Origin: CAIKMD01 sp036501365
Lineage (GTDB): Bacteria; Pseudomonadota; Alphaproteobacteria; ATCC43930; CGMCC-115725
Length of the DNA: 64,000 bases
Direction of reading: 5' to 3'
NCBI GenBank assembly: GCA_036501365.1
Contig: DASYAL010000055.1
Coordinates: 202,207-266,206, forward strand
Position 1 is the stretch's first letter, and each line of letters opens with the position of its first letter. A program made the position numbers and the translations under genes. The notes beneath the pieces are model-generated. The model made no database searches and was not told where the DNA came from. It was given only the letters and a program-made list of their open reading frames with translations. This document shows positions 45,597 through 54,305 of the stretch, piece after piece.

Positions 45597-46610
45597 ATGC
45601 CGCGTCGTGTTCTGGTCGCCGCTTTTCTTGCCGTGCTCGCGGCGATGCCGGCTGTCGCGCAGCAAAAGGCTCCGGCGAAAGCGGCTGGCGGCGACGACCC
45701 CGTGGTTGCGCGCATCAACGGGGCGACGCTGCATCGCTCGGATCTCGAGCTCGCGCTGCGCGGTGCGCCGGCGCAAATCCAACAGCAGCCGATCGACAAG
45801 ATCTATCCGCAGTTGCTTAACAGCCTCGTCAACGCCGAGCTGCTGGCCCAGGCCGGGCGTAAGGCAAAGATCGACCAGAACGGGCAGGTCAAGCAGCAGA
45901 TCGCGGGGGCGGAGAAAGAGATCATCGCCGATGCCTTTGTCGCCTCGCTGGCGCGCAGCCAGATCACCGAGCAGAAGTTGCGCGCCGCCTACGACCAGTA
46001 CGCCAAGGAAGCGCCGCAGAGCGAAGAGGTGCATGCGCGACACATCCTCGTAGCGACCGAGCAGGAGGCCAAGGACATCATCGATCAGCTCAACAAGGGC
46101 GCCGATTTCGCGACCCTCGCCAAGGACAAGACCACCGATCCGTCGGGCAAGGCGAATGGCGGCGATCTTGGCTACTTCACCAAGCAGGACATGGTGCCAG
46201 AATTCGCCGACGCAGCCTTCGCGTTGAAGCCAGGCGAATACACCAAGACGCCGGTCCACACGCAATTCGGCTGGCATGTCATCAAGGTCGAAGACCGCCG
46301 CCCCGGCAAGGCCGGAACCTATGAGCAGGTCGCGCCCGAGATCGCGCAACAGATGACGCAGCAGATCGTCGGCCAAAAGCTGCAAGAGCTGCGCGGCCAA
46401 GCCAAGATCGAGCTCTTCGGCCCCGACGGCAAGGCGCTCGCTTCCGCCGCGCCGCCGCCGCAGGCCGCGCCGAATAACCAGCCGGCACAGCAGCAACCGG
46501 TCGCGCCGACACTCAATCTCGGCGGCGGCGGCGGCGGCGGGGCAGGCGGCGGCGCGCCAGTGCCGCCGACGCTCTCGCCGGCGACAGCGCCCGATCAGCT
46601 CGGGAAGTGA
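45597..46610 (+). CDS. Periplasmic parvulin-type peptidyl-prolyl isomerase
   Basis: 337 residues. Signal peptide (VLVAAFLAVLAAMPAVAQ), SurA_N/PrsA-like helical part (35-140), then a PpiC domain (EVHARHILVATEQEAKDIID, GGDLGYFTKQDMVPEF, TQFGWHVIKVEDRRP), and a Pro/Gly/Gln-rich tail (285-337). It folds proline-containing exported proteins. Divergent from secA and close to degP, an envelope-biogenesis neighbourhood. argJ follows 24 bp later. Confidence 0.9.
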   Translation: MPRRVLVAAFLAVLAAMPAVAQQKAPAKAAGGDDPVVARINGATLHRSDLELALRGAPAQIQQQPIDKIYPQLLNSLVNAELLAQAGRKAKIDQNGQVKQQIAGAEKEIIADAFVASLARSQITEQKLRAAYDQYAKEAPQSEEVHARHILVATEQEAKDIIDQLNKGADFATLAKDKTTDPSGKANGGDLGYFTKQDMVPEFADAAFALKPGEYTKTPVHTQFGWHVIKVEDRRPGKAGTYEQVAPEIAQQMTQQIVGQKLQELRGQAKIELFGPDGKALASAAPPPQAAPNNQPAQQQPVAPTLNLGGGGGGGAGGGAPVPPTLSPATAPDQLGK

Positions 46611-46634
46611 TCCCGACCGCCTGAGGGGACGCGG

Positions 46635-47867
46635 ATGGCCGAGACCCTCTCGCCGCTCGCGCCGGCACATTTTCCCGCGTTGCCGGCCATCGACGGCGTG
46701 CGCGTTGCCAGCGCGCATTGCGGCATCCGCTATCAAGGCCGCACCGACCTGATGGTCGCGCTACTCGATCCCGGGAGCACCGTTGCCGGGGTGTTCACGC
46801 GCTCGCTGATGCCAGGCGCACCGGTCGATTGGTGTCGGCGGGCGTTGCCGCGCGGCAAGGTTCGCGCGATCGTCGTCAATTCCGGCAACGCCAATGTATT
46901 CACCGGCCGGCAGGGCAAGGCAGCCGTCGACGCGACGGTGAAGGGCGCGGCATCGCTGCTCCATTGCGACGCGCGCGAGATCTATGTCGCCTCGACCGGG
47001 GTCATCGGCGAGAAGCTGCCGGCGGAAAAGATCGTCGCGGCGCTGCCTAGCGCTTTTGCAGCGATGTCGCCTGCCGGCTGGAGCGATGCTGCGCGCGCGA
47101 TCATGACCACCGACACCTTCCCGAAAGGCGCGACGCAAAGCGCGGCGATCGACGGTATGGCGGTGACGATCAACGGCTTTGCCAAAGGCTCGGGCATGAT
47201 CGCCCCCGACATGGGCACGATGCTTGCCTATATATTCACCGATGCCGCGCTGCCGGCGGCGGTGCTGCAAGCGCTGCTGGTTTCCGGCAACGAGCGCGCC
47301 TTCAATTCGATCACAGTCGATGGCGACACCTCGACCAGCGACACTGTGCTGCTCTGCGCGACCGGCAAGGCGAAGCACAAGCGCGTGACGCGCGCTGCCG
47401 ATCCGCGCCTCAAGGACTTCCGCCGCGCGCTCGATGCGGTACTGATCGATCTCGCGCAGCAGATCGTCCGCGACGGCGAGGGCGCGCAGAAATTCGTCAC
47501 CATCCGCGTGACCGGCGCTGCCTCCGCGCGCGCGGCGCGCCGCATCGGCCTCACCGTCGGCAATTCGCCTCTGGTCAAGACCGCGCTCGCCGCAGGCGAC
47601 GCGAATTGGGGACGCATCGTCATGGCGGTCGGCAAGGCCGGCGAGAAGGCCGATCGCGACCGCCTCGCGATCTCAGCTGGCGGTGTCCGTATCGCCGAGA
47701 AGGGCAGCGCGGTCGAAGGCTATGACGAGACGCCGGTGGCGCGTCACATGGCGGGGCGCGACATCCTGATCGAGATCGATATCGGCATCGGCTCGGGCCG
47801 CGCCGAGATCTGGACCTGCGATCTGACACATCGCTACATCGACATCAATGGCAGCTACCGCAGCTGA
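46635..47867 (+). CDS. argJ: Bifunctional glutamate N-acetyltransferase / ornithine acetyltransferase
   Basis: 410 residues. NSGNANVFTGRQG, VASTGVIGEKLP and the autoprocessing site region KGSGMIAPDMGTMLAYIFTDA (cut here to show Thr of GTML as the new N-terminal nucleophile). The usual site is ATML, so Gly replaces Ala before Thr. It recycles acetyl groups in arginine synthesis. The end YIDINGSYRS matches the family. Its last 20 bases overlap mutT. Confidence 0.94.
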   Translation: MAETLSPLAPAHFPALPAIDGVRVASAHCGIRYQGRTDLMVALLDPGSTVAGVFTRSLMPGAPVDWCRRALPRGKVRAIVVNSGNANVFTGRQGKAAVDATVKGAASLLHCDAREIYVASTGVIGEKLPAEKIVAALPSAFAAMSPAGWSDAARAIMTTDTFPKGATQSAAIDGMAVTINGFAKGSGMIAPDMGTMLAYIFTDAALPAAVLQALLVSGNERAFNSITVDGDTSTSDTVLLCATGKAKHKRVTRAADPRLKDFRRALDAVLIDLAQQIVRDGEGAQKFVTIRVTGAASARAARRIGLTVGNSPLVKTALAAGDANWGRIVMAVGKAGEKADRDRLAISAGGVRIAEKGSAVEGYDETPVARHMAGRDILIEIDIGIGSGRAEIWTCDLTHRYIDINGSYRS

Positions 47868-48270
47868 TCCGCTGCCGATCGTCCCGATCGTCAGCGCCGC
47901 GCTGCTCGACGAGCATGGTCGCGTGCTGCTGCAGCAGCGGCCCGCGGGGAAGGCGATGGCCGGCCTCTGGGAATTCCCCGGCGGCAAGATCGCGGCGGGC
48001 GAAACGCCCGAGGCCGCGCTCTGCCGCGAACTCGAGGAGGAGCTCGGTGTTGCCGTCACGGCGAGCGATCTCGCAGCCTTCGGCTTTGCGTCGCATCGCT
48101 ACGACAGCTTCCACATCCTGCTGCTGCTCTATCTCTGCCGCCGCTGGCAGGGCGCGCCGGTCGCGCGCGAGGGCCAGGCGATCGCCTGGGTCACTCCGGC
48201 GGAGATGGCGCGCTACCCGATGCCGGCGGCCGATGCGCCGCTGGTGACGCTGCTGCTTGAACGTCTTTAG
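47848..48270 (+). CDS. mutT: MutT-type 8-oxo-dGTP diphosphatase
   Basis: 140 residues. Nudix box GGKIAAGETPEAALCRELEEELG is intact (Glu residues for metal), preceded by QQRPAGKAMAGLWEFP. It cleans oxidised dGTP from the nucleotide pool. ATG 47848 lies inside the end of argJ, so translation is coupled. Converges with the carbonic-anhydrase-like gene, with a 4-base overlap at the 3' ends. Confidence 0.92.
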   Translation: MAATAADPLPIVPIVSAALLDEHGRVLLQQRPAGKAMAGLWEFPGGKIAAGETPEAALCRELEEELGVAVTASDLAAFGFASHRYDSFHILLLLYLCRRWQGAPVAREGQAIAWVTPAEMARYPMPAADAPLVTLLLERL

Positions 48271-48800
48271 GCGATCGTCTCGACGCTGCCGTCGAGATTC
48301 ATCAGCAGCATGTCGACCGCGAGCTTCGGATGCGCCGCATGGATCTGCTTCGCCAGCCGATGCAACTCGATGGCGTGCAGTTTCTTCTCCTCGTCGCCCT
48401 TGGCGTCCTTGCCGAGGATGAGGCGATAGGCGCCGCAATCGCGGTGATCGATGGCGATGACGCGCTGGATGTTGTGTAGCTTGATCGCGAGTCCGAGATG
48501 GTCGCGGAAAGTGCGGCCCCAATCGGGATATTTATCGGTCACCGCACCGAGCGCCGCGCCGGCAAGGATCACCTGATCGTATTTCCCCTGGAGCCCGCGG
48601 CTCCCCATGTAGGCCGAGACCTTGTCGGTGAGGCGATAGTCGATGCAGCTCAACACCAGCGCGTCGGCTTCGCCGGCGGCCCGCGCGAGGAAAGGCGTAA
48701 AGCCGAACAAGGCGGCGGTGCCGCCCAACCCCGCAACTGTCAGGAATCGCCGTCTTGTGCTGGCAAGGACGGCACCACGGCAACAGGAATGATCGTGCAT
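48267..48800 (-). CDS. Tat-exported beta-carbonic-anhydrase-like protein
   Basis: 177 residues. A twin-arginine signal STRRRFLTVAGLGGTAALFG is followed by a domain with Cys52-x-Asp54-x-Arg56 (SCIDYR) and His119-x-x-Cys122 (IDHRDCGAY), matching the zinc-ligand set Cys-Asp/Arg dyad-His-Cys of beta-carbonic anhydrases. The remaining core is short and lacks the RNAAN-type segment, so activity is not certain. A paralogue without signal lies just upstream, 65 bp away. Final residues of the pair align (LLMNLDGSVETIA vs LLMSLDGKVEPVA). Confidence 0.82.
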   Translation of the reverse strand: MHDHSCCRGAVLASTRRRFLTVAGLGGTAALFGFTPFLARAAGEADALVLSCIDYRLTDKVSAYMGSRGLQGKYDQVILAGAALGAVTDKYPDWGRTFRDHLGLAIKLHNIQRVIAIDHRDCGAYRLILGKDAKGDEEKKLHAIELHRLAKQIHAAHPKLAVDMLLMNLDGSVETIA

Positions 48801-48865
48801 GGTCGCACCCCCAATGAGCGCCGGCACGATATCACGAATGCGCGCGGCGCGGCTACCGGCTTGCG

Positions 48866-49324
48866 TCAGGCGACGGGCTCGACCTTGCCGTCGAGCGACA
48901 TCAGCAGGGTTTCGACCGCGAGGTCCGGATAGGCCGCGCGAATCTCGCGCGCCAGCCGGTGAAGCTCGCGGGCGTGCTGCGCCTTCTCTTCCGCGCCGGC
49001 GAGGTTCGTGCCGAAGATGACGCGATAGCTGCCGCATTCACGATGGTCGAGGAGAATCACGCGGCGGATGGCGTGCAGTTTCACGGCCAGATCGAGATGC
49101 TCGCGGAAGGTCTCGCCCCAATGAGGATAGAGCGAATTCGTCGCCCCGAGCGACGCCCCGGCGAGGATCACGTGGTCATAATTCGCTGCAAGGCCACGCG
49201 CTTCCATGTAGCGCGCGATCTTGCCGGGCAGGCGATAATCGATGCAGGTCAGCAGTAGCGCTTCCGCTTGTCCGGTGCCGCTCGGAATAACGAGGTCTCG
49301 CCGCTCGACCACCTTGTCTCCCAT
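48866..49324 (-). CDS. Cytoplasmic beta-carbonic-anhydrase-like protein (paralogue)
   Basis: 152 residues without a signal peptide. Cys27-x-Asp29-x-Arg31 (TCIDYR) and His94-x-x-Cys97 (LDHRECGSY) give the same ligand pattern as the neighbour. Shared stretches such as VILAGASLGA and HWGETFREHLDLAVKLH vs DWGRTFRDHLGLAIKLH show a tandem duplication with one copy retargeted. Expected to hydrate CO2 or bind zinc; not shown. Downstream of the methyltransferase gene by 7 bp, so possibly in its operon. Confidence 0.83.
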   Translation of the reverse strand: MGDKVVERRDLVIPSGTGQAEALLLTCIDYRLPGKIARYMEARGLAANYDHVILAGASLGATNSLYPHWGETFREHLDLAVKLHAIRRVILLDHRECGSYRVIFGTNLAGAEEKAQHARELHRLAREIRAAYPDLAVETLLMSLDGKVEPVA

Positions 49325-49331
49325 CCGCGAT

Positions 49332-50216
49332 TTACGGAATTGCTTTGTCGCCCGCGGGCCGCTCTTGCGTGCCGAGCGCGTCGGCGAGACGTGCCGCGGC
49401 GCTGCCGGGACGCAGCGCGCGCGGCTGCGCCTCGTGCGGCGCCCAGGCGGTCAGCGTCGCGATCTCGAATTGCGCCGCGATCCGGCCGTCCTTGTCGCCG
49501 AAGCGCTGGTGGTAGAGCTCGACCGCGCGCAGCAAGGTCGCGCGCCGCGTGAAATGTCGCCGCCGCAACGCGCAGGCATTGGTCTCGCCCATCGCCCGGA
49601 GATCGCGCATCAGCTTCCAGGCGTTGGGATAGTCGACGACGATACGGTCGCTGTCGACCACCGGCAGGGCGAAGCCGGCGCGCTGCAACAGCCCGGCGAG
49701 ATCGCGCGGATCGGCAAAGGGGGAGATGCGCGGGCTGGCGCCGTTCTCGATCTCGCTTTCCGCCTCGACCAGAACTTGGCGCAAGGCATCGAGTGTCTCG
49801 CCGGCGAAGAGATTGACCAGCAACAGCCCGTCCGGCCTCAGGATGTGGCGGAGCTGCAGCAGCGTTCCCGGCAGGTCGTTGATCCAATGGAAGGCGAGAC
49901 TGCTGACGACGAGTTCGAAGGCGCTTGGGGCGAAGGGCAGGACTTCGAGATCGGCGGTCAGTGGAGCCGCTGCTCCGGCGACGACCGTGTCGATGCCCGC
50001 GGCACGCAGCCGCTCGGTGATGAGGCCGTCGCGCGAGCCGAGATCGAGGGCGCGACCGAAGGGCCGCTTGATGTCGGCGAGCCGGTCCCAAAGACGCTCG
50101 GCGCCTTCGCGGAAGAGGAAACCGGCATCGTCGCCCAGCCGGGCGGCCCGCGCGCGGTGACGCGCCAGCGCCGGGCGGTCGAAAATCGCGATCGGATCGG
50201 CGGAAGGACGGGACAT
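49332..50216 (-). CDS. SAM-dependent methyltransferase (BioC/NDUFAF5-like)
   Basis: 294 residues from ATG 50216. IAIFDRPALARHRARAA is the N-terminal signature of the NDUFAF5/BioC-like family. The SAM-binding DLGSRDGLITERLRAAG has Ser-Arg where GCGTG is common. SSLAFHWINDLPGTLLQL and LRPDGLLLVNLFAGETL follow. The mitochondrial relative hydroxylates complex I, so the true reaction may not be methylation. Divergent from comF with a 59-bp gap, as in many alphaproteobacteria. Confidence 0.85.
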   Translation of the reverse strand: MSRPSADPIAIFDRPALARHRARAARLGDDAGFLFREGAERLWDRLADIKRPFGRALDLGSRDGLITERLRAAGIDTVVAGAAAPLTADLEVLPFAPSAFELVVSSLAFHWINDLPGTLLQLRHILRPDGLLLVNLFAGETLDALRQVLVEAESEIENGASPRISPFADPRDLAGLLQRAGFALPVVDSDRIVVDYPNAWKLMRDLRAMGETNACALRRRHFTRRATLLRAVELYHQRFGDKDGRIAAQFEIATLTAWAPHEAQPRALRPGSAAARLADALGTQERPAGDKAIP

Positions 50217-50275
50217 CCCGGCTATATGGCACGCGGCTCTTGCCCCGTCACCCGGCGTGGGGCGACAATCCGGTA

Positions 50276-51025
50276 ATGCTCGCTCTTGCTCCGGCCGCCG
50301 GGCTGCGCCGTGCGCGCGATCGCCTGCTCGACCTCTTGCTGCCGCCGCGCTGCCTGGCCTGTGGCTCGCCGGTCGCTGCCACCGGCACGCTCTGCACCGG
50401 CTGCTGGCGTGGCTTGACTTTTCTCGGCGCGCCGTGCTGCGCCGGTTGCGGCTATCCCTTCGATTTCGATCTCGGCCCCGGCGGGCTCTGCGGCGCTTGC
50501 CTCGCGGCGGCGCCCCGATTCGATCGCGCACGGGCGGCGCTGCGCTACGACGATGGCAGCCGGCCGCTGATCCTGGCGCTGAAGCACGGCGACCGGCTGC
50601 ATCTCGTGCCGCCGCTTGGGCAATGGATGCACCGCGCCGGCGTCGAGTTGCTGAGCGAGGCCGATCTGCAACTGCCGGTGCCGCTGCATTGGACGCGGCT
50701 TTTCGCACGCCGCTACAACCAGGCTGCGGCGCTGGCGCATGCGATCGCCAAGGCCGGCGGGCCGGCGGTCGCAGCCGATTGTTTGATCCGGCGGCGCCGC
50801 ACCCCATCTCAAGGCAACAAGAACGCCTCGGCACGGCGGCGCAATGTCGCCGGCGCGTTTGCCGTGAAGCGGCCGGATAAAATCCACGGCAAGCGAGTTG
50901 TCCTCGTCGACGATGTGCTGACCACGGGCGCGACCGTCGAGGAATGCGCGCGGGTGCTGAAGCGTGCGGGCGCGGTGCGGGTTGATGTGCTGACACTGGC
51001 GCGCGTCGTCCGCGCGCAAGGCTGA
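50276..51025 (+). CDS. comF: ComF family phosphoribosyltransferase-like protein
   Basis: 249 residues from ATG 50276. Two CxxC pairs near the N-terminus (CLACG, CTGC, CCAGCG, CGAC) form a double zinc module, then a phosphoribosyltransferase domain with PLHWTRLFARRYNQAAALA and the PRPP loop VVLVDDVLTTGAT. ComF homologues aid DNA uptake in competent bacteria; in others the role is unclear. Heads the run comF-grx-nitrilase-DUF1178. Confidence 0.9.
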   Translation: MLALAPAAGLRRARDRLLDLLLPPRCLACGSPVAATGTLCTGCWRGLTFLGAPCCAGCGYPFDFDLGPGGLCGACLAAAPRFDRARAALRYDDGSRPLILALKHGDRLHLVPPLGQWMHRAGVELLSEADLQLPVPLHWTRLFARRYNQAAALAHAIAKAGGPAVAADCLIRRRRTPSQGNKNASARRRNVAGAFAVKRPDKIHGKRVVLVDDVLTTGATVEECARVLKRAGAVRVDVLTLARVVRAQG

Positions 51026-51040
51026 AGAAGAAGGAAGAAC

Positions 51041-51304
51041 ATGGCCAAAGTCGAGATGTATACGACGATGTGGTGCGGCTACTGCGCCCGGGCGCGCGGT
51101 CTCTTGAATCGCAAGGGCGTCGCTTTCGCGGACATCGACGTCGAGGCTGATTCCGCGAAACGCGATGAGATGATCCAGCGCGCCGGCGGCCGGACCACTG
51201 TGCCGCAGATCTTCATCGACGGCGTCCATGTCGGCGGCTCGGACGATCTCGCGGCGCTCGATCGCGCCGGTAAGCTCGATGCGCTGCTCGGCCTCGGCCT
51301 ATGA
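51041..51304 (+). CDS. grxC: Glutaredoxin 3
   Basis: 87 residues. Redox motif CGYC (MWCGYCARA) differs from the usual CPYC. The cis-Pro TVPQIFIDGVHVGGSDDLAAL glutathione-binding region is complete. It reduces disulfides with glutathione in the cytoplasm. AAGGAAG precedes ATG 51041. Its stop overlaps the next start by 4 bases. Confidence 0.94.
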   Translation: MAKVEMYTTMWCGYCARARGLLNRKGVAFADIDVEADSAKRDEMIQRAGGRTTVPQIFIDGVHVGGSDDLAALDRAGKLDALLGLGL

Positions 51305-52152
51305 GCGCGAGCTTCAAGGCGGCCTGCGTCCAGCTCAACGCCGCGCGCGACATCGAGCCCAATATCCGCGCCGCGAGCGATCTCATCCGCCGCGCCCGCG
51401 ATGCCGGCGCCGATCTCGTCATGACCCCCGAGGTCAGCGACATGATCGAGCCCAAGCGCGCAGCCCGGCTCGAGAAGGCGCGCGAGGAAGCGGCGCATCC
51501 GATGCTGGCTGCGTTCCGCGCACTGGCACGCGAGACCGGAGCGCATCTGCTGCTCGGCTCGATCATGATCCGGACCGCGGGCGAGGAGCGTCTCGCCAAC
51601 CGCTCGTTCCTGATTGCGCCCGACGGCGCCATCCTTGCGCGCTACGACAAGATTCATATGTTCGACGTCGATCTCCCCGGCGGCGAAAGCTATCGCGAAT
51701 CGGCGGTGTTCCGGCCGGGCGAGGCGACGACGCTGGCGTCTTTGCCTTGGGGCGTTCTCGGCCTCACCGTCTGCTACGACCTGCGCTTTCCGCAGCTTTA
51801 TCGCGCTCTCGCCCAGGGCGGCGCGGATTTCCTCTCGGTGCCTTCGGCCTTCACCGTGCCGACCGGCAAGGCGCATTGGCATGTGCTGTTGCGGGCACGG
51901 GCGATCGAGAATGGCTGCTTCGTCTTCGCGCCGGCGCAATGCGGCGAGCATGCCGAGGGCCGGCGCACCTACGGCCATAGTCTCATCGTCGCGCCTTGGG
52001 GCGAGGTGCTGGCAGAGGCGGCGGAGGAGCCCGGCTTCATTCTCGCCGAGATCGATCCGGCCCGTATTGCCGAAGCGCGCCGGGCGGTTCCCTCGCTGCG
52101 CCACGATCGGCTCTTCGGCGCGCCGCCGAAGCGGGCGACCGGGGCCGAATAG
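51301..52152 (+). CDS. Carbon-nitrogen hydrolase (Nit1-type, deaminated glutathione amidase-like)
   Basis: 283 residues with the nitrilase catalytic set: Glu in MTPEVSDM, Lys in YDKIHMFDVDLPGGESY and Cys in LTVCYDLRFPQLY. The HMFDVDLPGG and VPSAFTVPTGKAHWHVLLRARAIEN (split) segments match the Nit/deaminated-glutathione amidase branch, which repairs a transaminated glutathione by-product. Coupling to glutaredoxin (ATGA overlap) fits glutathione metabolism. Confidence 0.88.
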   Translation: MSASFKAACVQLNAARDIEPNIRAASDLIRRARDAGADLVMTPEVSDMIEPKRAARLEKAREEAAHPMLAAFRALARETGAHLLLGSIMIRTAGEERLANRSFLIAPDGAILARYDKIHMFDVDLPGGESYRESAVFRPGEATTLASLPWGVLGLTVCYDLRFPQLYRALAQGGADFLSVPSAFTVPTGKAHWHVLLRARAIENGCFVFAPAQCGEHAEGRRTYGHSLIVAPWGEVLAEAAEEPGFILAEIDPARIAEARRAVPSLRHDRLFGAPPKRATGAE

Positions 52153-52177
52153 ATCGGCTAGATAGGTCTGCTGTCAC

Positions 52178-52208
52178 TTGACCCCTGAGACTGCTAAGTC
52201 CATATAAA
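52178..52208 (+). promoter_or_regulatory. Weak candidate promoter before the DUF1178 gene
   Basis: TTGACC and TATAAA separated by 19 bases, longer than ideal. It lies in the 88-bp spacer upstream of DUF1178-pgk. Confidence 0.3.
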
Positions 52209-52240
52209 GCTTTGGCTTCTAGGATTGGCGCCGAACCCTC

Positions 52241-52729
52241 ATGATCGTTTTCACGCTCAAATGCCGCGACGGGCATGAATTCGAAACCTGGTTCCGCGAC
52301 GGGGCCGCTTACGAGCGGCAAGTACGGCGCGGCCTGGTCGCCTGTCCCGACTGCGGCTTGACCGAAGTCGAGAAAGCGCCGATGGCGCCACGGCTCGGGC
52401 GCTCGTCGAAATCTGAGCCTGCGCCGCGCCCCGTCCGTACGGAAGCGGCGGCCGATGCAACGCCCGCCGCCTCGCCCGCGACGCCGGCCTCCGACCGTCC
52501 GCCGACGCCCGCCGAATTCCGCCGCGCCTTGCAGGTGCTGCGCCACTATGTCGAGAGCAATTGCGAGCACGTCGGCAAGGGCTTTGCCGACGAAGCGCGC
52601 CGCATCCACAAAGGCGAAGCGAAAGCGCGCGGCATCTATGGCGACGCCACCCCGGCCGAGGCGGAAAAGCTCGCCGAGGACGGCATCGAGGTCGCCGCTG
52701 TTCCCTGGGTCCCGTCGAACGACGCATAA
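52241..52729 (+). CDS. DUF1178 family protein
   Basis: 162 residues. It opens with IVFTLKCRDGHEFETWFRDG and a CPDCG pair suggesting a small zinc ribbon; a variable Pro/Ala linker follows (45-85), then the conserved FRRALQVLRHYVESNCEHVGKGF (split) and GDATPAEAEKLAEDGIEV. Function unknown; it is a conserved alphaproteobacterial neighbour of the nitrilase and glutaredoxin genes. pgk begins 9 bp downstream. Confidence 0.88.
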   Translation: MIVFTLKCRDGHEFETWFRDGAAYERQVRRGLVACPDCGLTEVEKAPMAPRLGRSSKSEPAPRPVRTEAAADATPAASPATPASDRPPTPAEFRRALQVLRHYVESNCEHVGKGFADEARRIHKGEAKARGIYGDATPAEAEKLAEDGIEVAAVPWVPSNDA

Positions 52730-52738
52730 ACCCGGCGA

Positions 52739-53938
52739 ATGGCTGATTTCCTCACGCTCGACGACATCCAGGTCCGCGGCAAGCGGGTGTTGCTGCGCGC
52801 CGATCTGAACGTCCCCGTCAACAATGGCGAGGTCGCCGATGCGACGCGCATCGAGCGCTTGGCGCCGACGATCCGCGAACTCGCGGAGAAGGGCGCGCGG
52901 GTGATCGTGATGTCGCATTTCGGGCGGCCCGAGCACGGTCGCGACCCGGCGCTGTCGCTGAAGCCGATCGTCGCGCCGCTCGCCAAAGCCATCGGCCGGC
53001 CTGTCGCCTTCGCCGAGGATTGCATCGGCAAGCCCGCCGAGGAGGTGGTCGCGCGGCTGAGCGACGGCGGCGTCGTGCTGCTCGAGAATCTCCGCTTTCA
53101 TGCCGGCGAGGAAAAGAACGATCGCGGCTTTGCGGCCGCGTTGGCCGCGCTCGGCGATCTTTACGTCAACGATGCTTTCTCCGCCGCGCATCGCGCCCAT
53201 GCCTCGACCGAAGCGATCGCGCATCTTCTGCCCGCCGCCGCCGGCCGGTTGATGCAAGAGGAACTCGAGGCGCTGCATGCGGCGCTCGGCGCGCCGAAAC
53301 GTCCCGTCATGGCGATCGTCGCCGGCGCCAAGGTTTCGACCAAGCTGAAGCTGCTCGATGCGATGCTGAGCAAGGTCCAGGTGCTGGTGATCGGCGGCGC
53401 CATGGCCAATACGCTGCTATTGGCGCAAGGTCGCAAGGTCGGCCGCTCGTTGGTCGAGCCGAACATGGTCGAAACCGCCCGCTCGATCTTGGCCGAGGCA
53501 AAGCTCGCTTCCTGCGAATTGCTTTTGCCGACCGATGCCGTCGTCGCGCCCGCGCTGAAAGCGGGCGTCGCGACCGAGACGGTCGCGATCGACCGCGTGC
53601 CCGAAGACAAGATGATCCTCGATATCGGTCCGCAAAGCGTCGCCGCGATCATCCGGCATCTCGAGCACTGCCCGACCCTCATCTGGAACGGGCCGGTCGG
53701 CGCTTTCGAGACCAAGCCGTTCGATGCCGGCACGATTGCCTTGGCGCAGCGCGTCGCGGCTCTCACGCGCGTGGGAAAGCTGCTGAGCGTCGCCGGCGGC
53801 GGTGATACCGGCGCGGCCTTGCACGCGGCTGGCGTTACCGATCAATTGAGTTATGTATCGACCGCAGGCGGCGCGTTCCTCGAATGGCTGGAAGGCCGCG
53901 ACTTGCCCGGCGTAGAGGCACTGAAACCGCGCGGTTAA
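52739..53938 (+). CDS. pgk: Phosphoglycerate kinase
   Basis: 399 residues. Substrate motif KRVLLRADLNVPVNNGE, VIVMSHFGRP, LLENLRFHAGEEKN, the hinge AGAKVSTKLKLLDAML, and nucleotide-binding WNGPVGAFE and AGGGDTGAAL are all present. It transfers phosphate between 1,3-bisphosphoglycerate and ADP in glycolysis or gluconeogenesis. Likely co-transcribed with DUF1178. No gap or fusion (no attached triosephosphate isomerase or gapdh). Confidence 0.97.
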   Translation: MADFLTLDDIQVRGKRVLLRADLNVPVNNGEVADATRIERLAPTIRELAEKGARVIVMSHFGRPEHGRDPALSLKPIVAPLAKAIGRPVAFAEDCIGKPAEEVVARLSDGGVVLLENLRFHAGEEKNDRGFAAALAALGDLYVNDAFSAAHRAHASTEAIAHLLPAAAGRLMQEELEALHAALGAPKRPVMAIVAGAKVSTKLKLLDAMLSKVQVLVIGGAMANTLLLAQGRKVGRSLVEPNMVETARSILAEAKLASCELLLPTDAVVAPALKAGVATETVAIDRVPEDKMILDIGPQSVAAIIRHLEHCPTLIWNGPVGAFETKPFDAGTIALAQRVAALTRVGKLLSVAGGGDTGAALHAAGVTDQLSYVSTAGGAFLEWLEGRDLPGVEALKPRG

Positions 53939-53961
53939 GCTTGATTGACGATATCTTAACC

Positions 53962-53990
53962 TTGCCTTAAGTCTAAGAAACAGCTAGTAT
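53962..53990 (+). promoter_or_regulatory. Candidate sigma-70 promoter
   Basis: TTGCCT, 17-base spacer, TAGTAT, in an AT-rich stretch 34 bp before the 51-aa frame at 54024. Each hexamer matches consensus at four of six places. Confidence 0.4.
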
Positions 53991-54023
53991 TTTAGGTAAT
54001 TTTTAGGCGAGGCAATCAAGCCC

Positions 54024-54179
54024 ATGCAGGTCGCGCCGACCGCCGCGATCCTCGAAGCAATAAAAGTAGCGTCGCCACAATCCACGGCGCGCGACGCCAG
54101 CGGCGCGCGGCCGCAGCCCAAGGATTGGTTGGCGCCCAAGACCATTGGCCGCGGCCAGCTCATCGATCTGGTGGTTTGA
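54024..54179 (+). CDS. Possible 51-aa small protein (unrecognised)
   Basis: ATG-to-TGA frame of 51 residues in the 366-bp interval between pgk and the ABC binding protein. MQVAPTAAILEAIKVASPQS, then a Pro/Ala/Arg part and KDWLAPKTIGRGQLIDLVV. A GGCGAGG ribosome site lies 11 bases upstream and a plausible promoter just before. Codon use looks like the neighbours. Function unknown. The remaining 54180-54305 spacer shows only the ribosome site GGGGGAGG of the next gene. Confidence 0.45.
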   Translation: MQVAPTAAILEAIKVASPQSTARDASGARPQPKDWLAPKTIGRGQLIDLVV

Positions 54180-54305
54180 GCACTCGCATCCGCGACTGTG
54201 CGGCCGAGAAGCTTGGCCGTTCCCCGCAGCAATCGCTATAGTGACGGCAAGGCCAACGTCGTACCGCGCATGGGCGACGCATCGCTGAAGGGGGAGGGAT
54301 TCCGC

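Noticed and set aside
52178..52208. Strong promoter for pgk
   Set aside because: The 19-base spacer is too long for a confident call, so it is only listed as weak.
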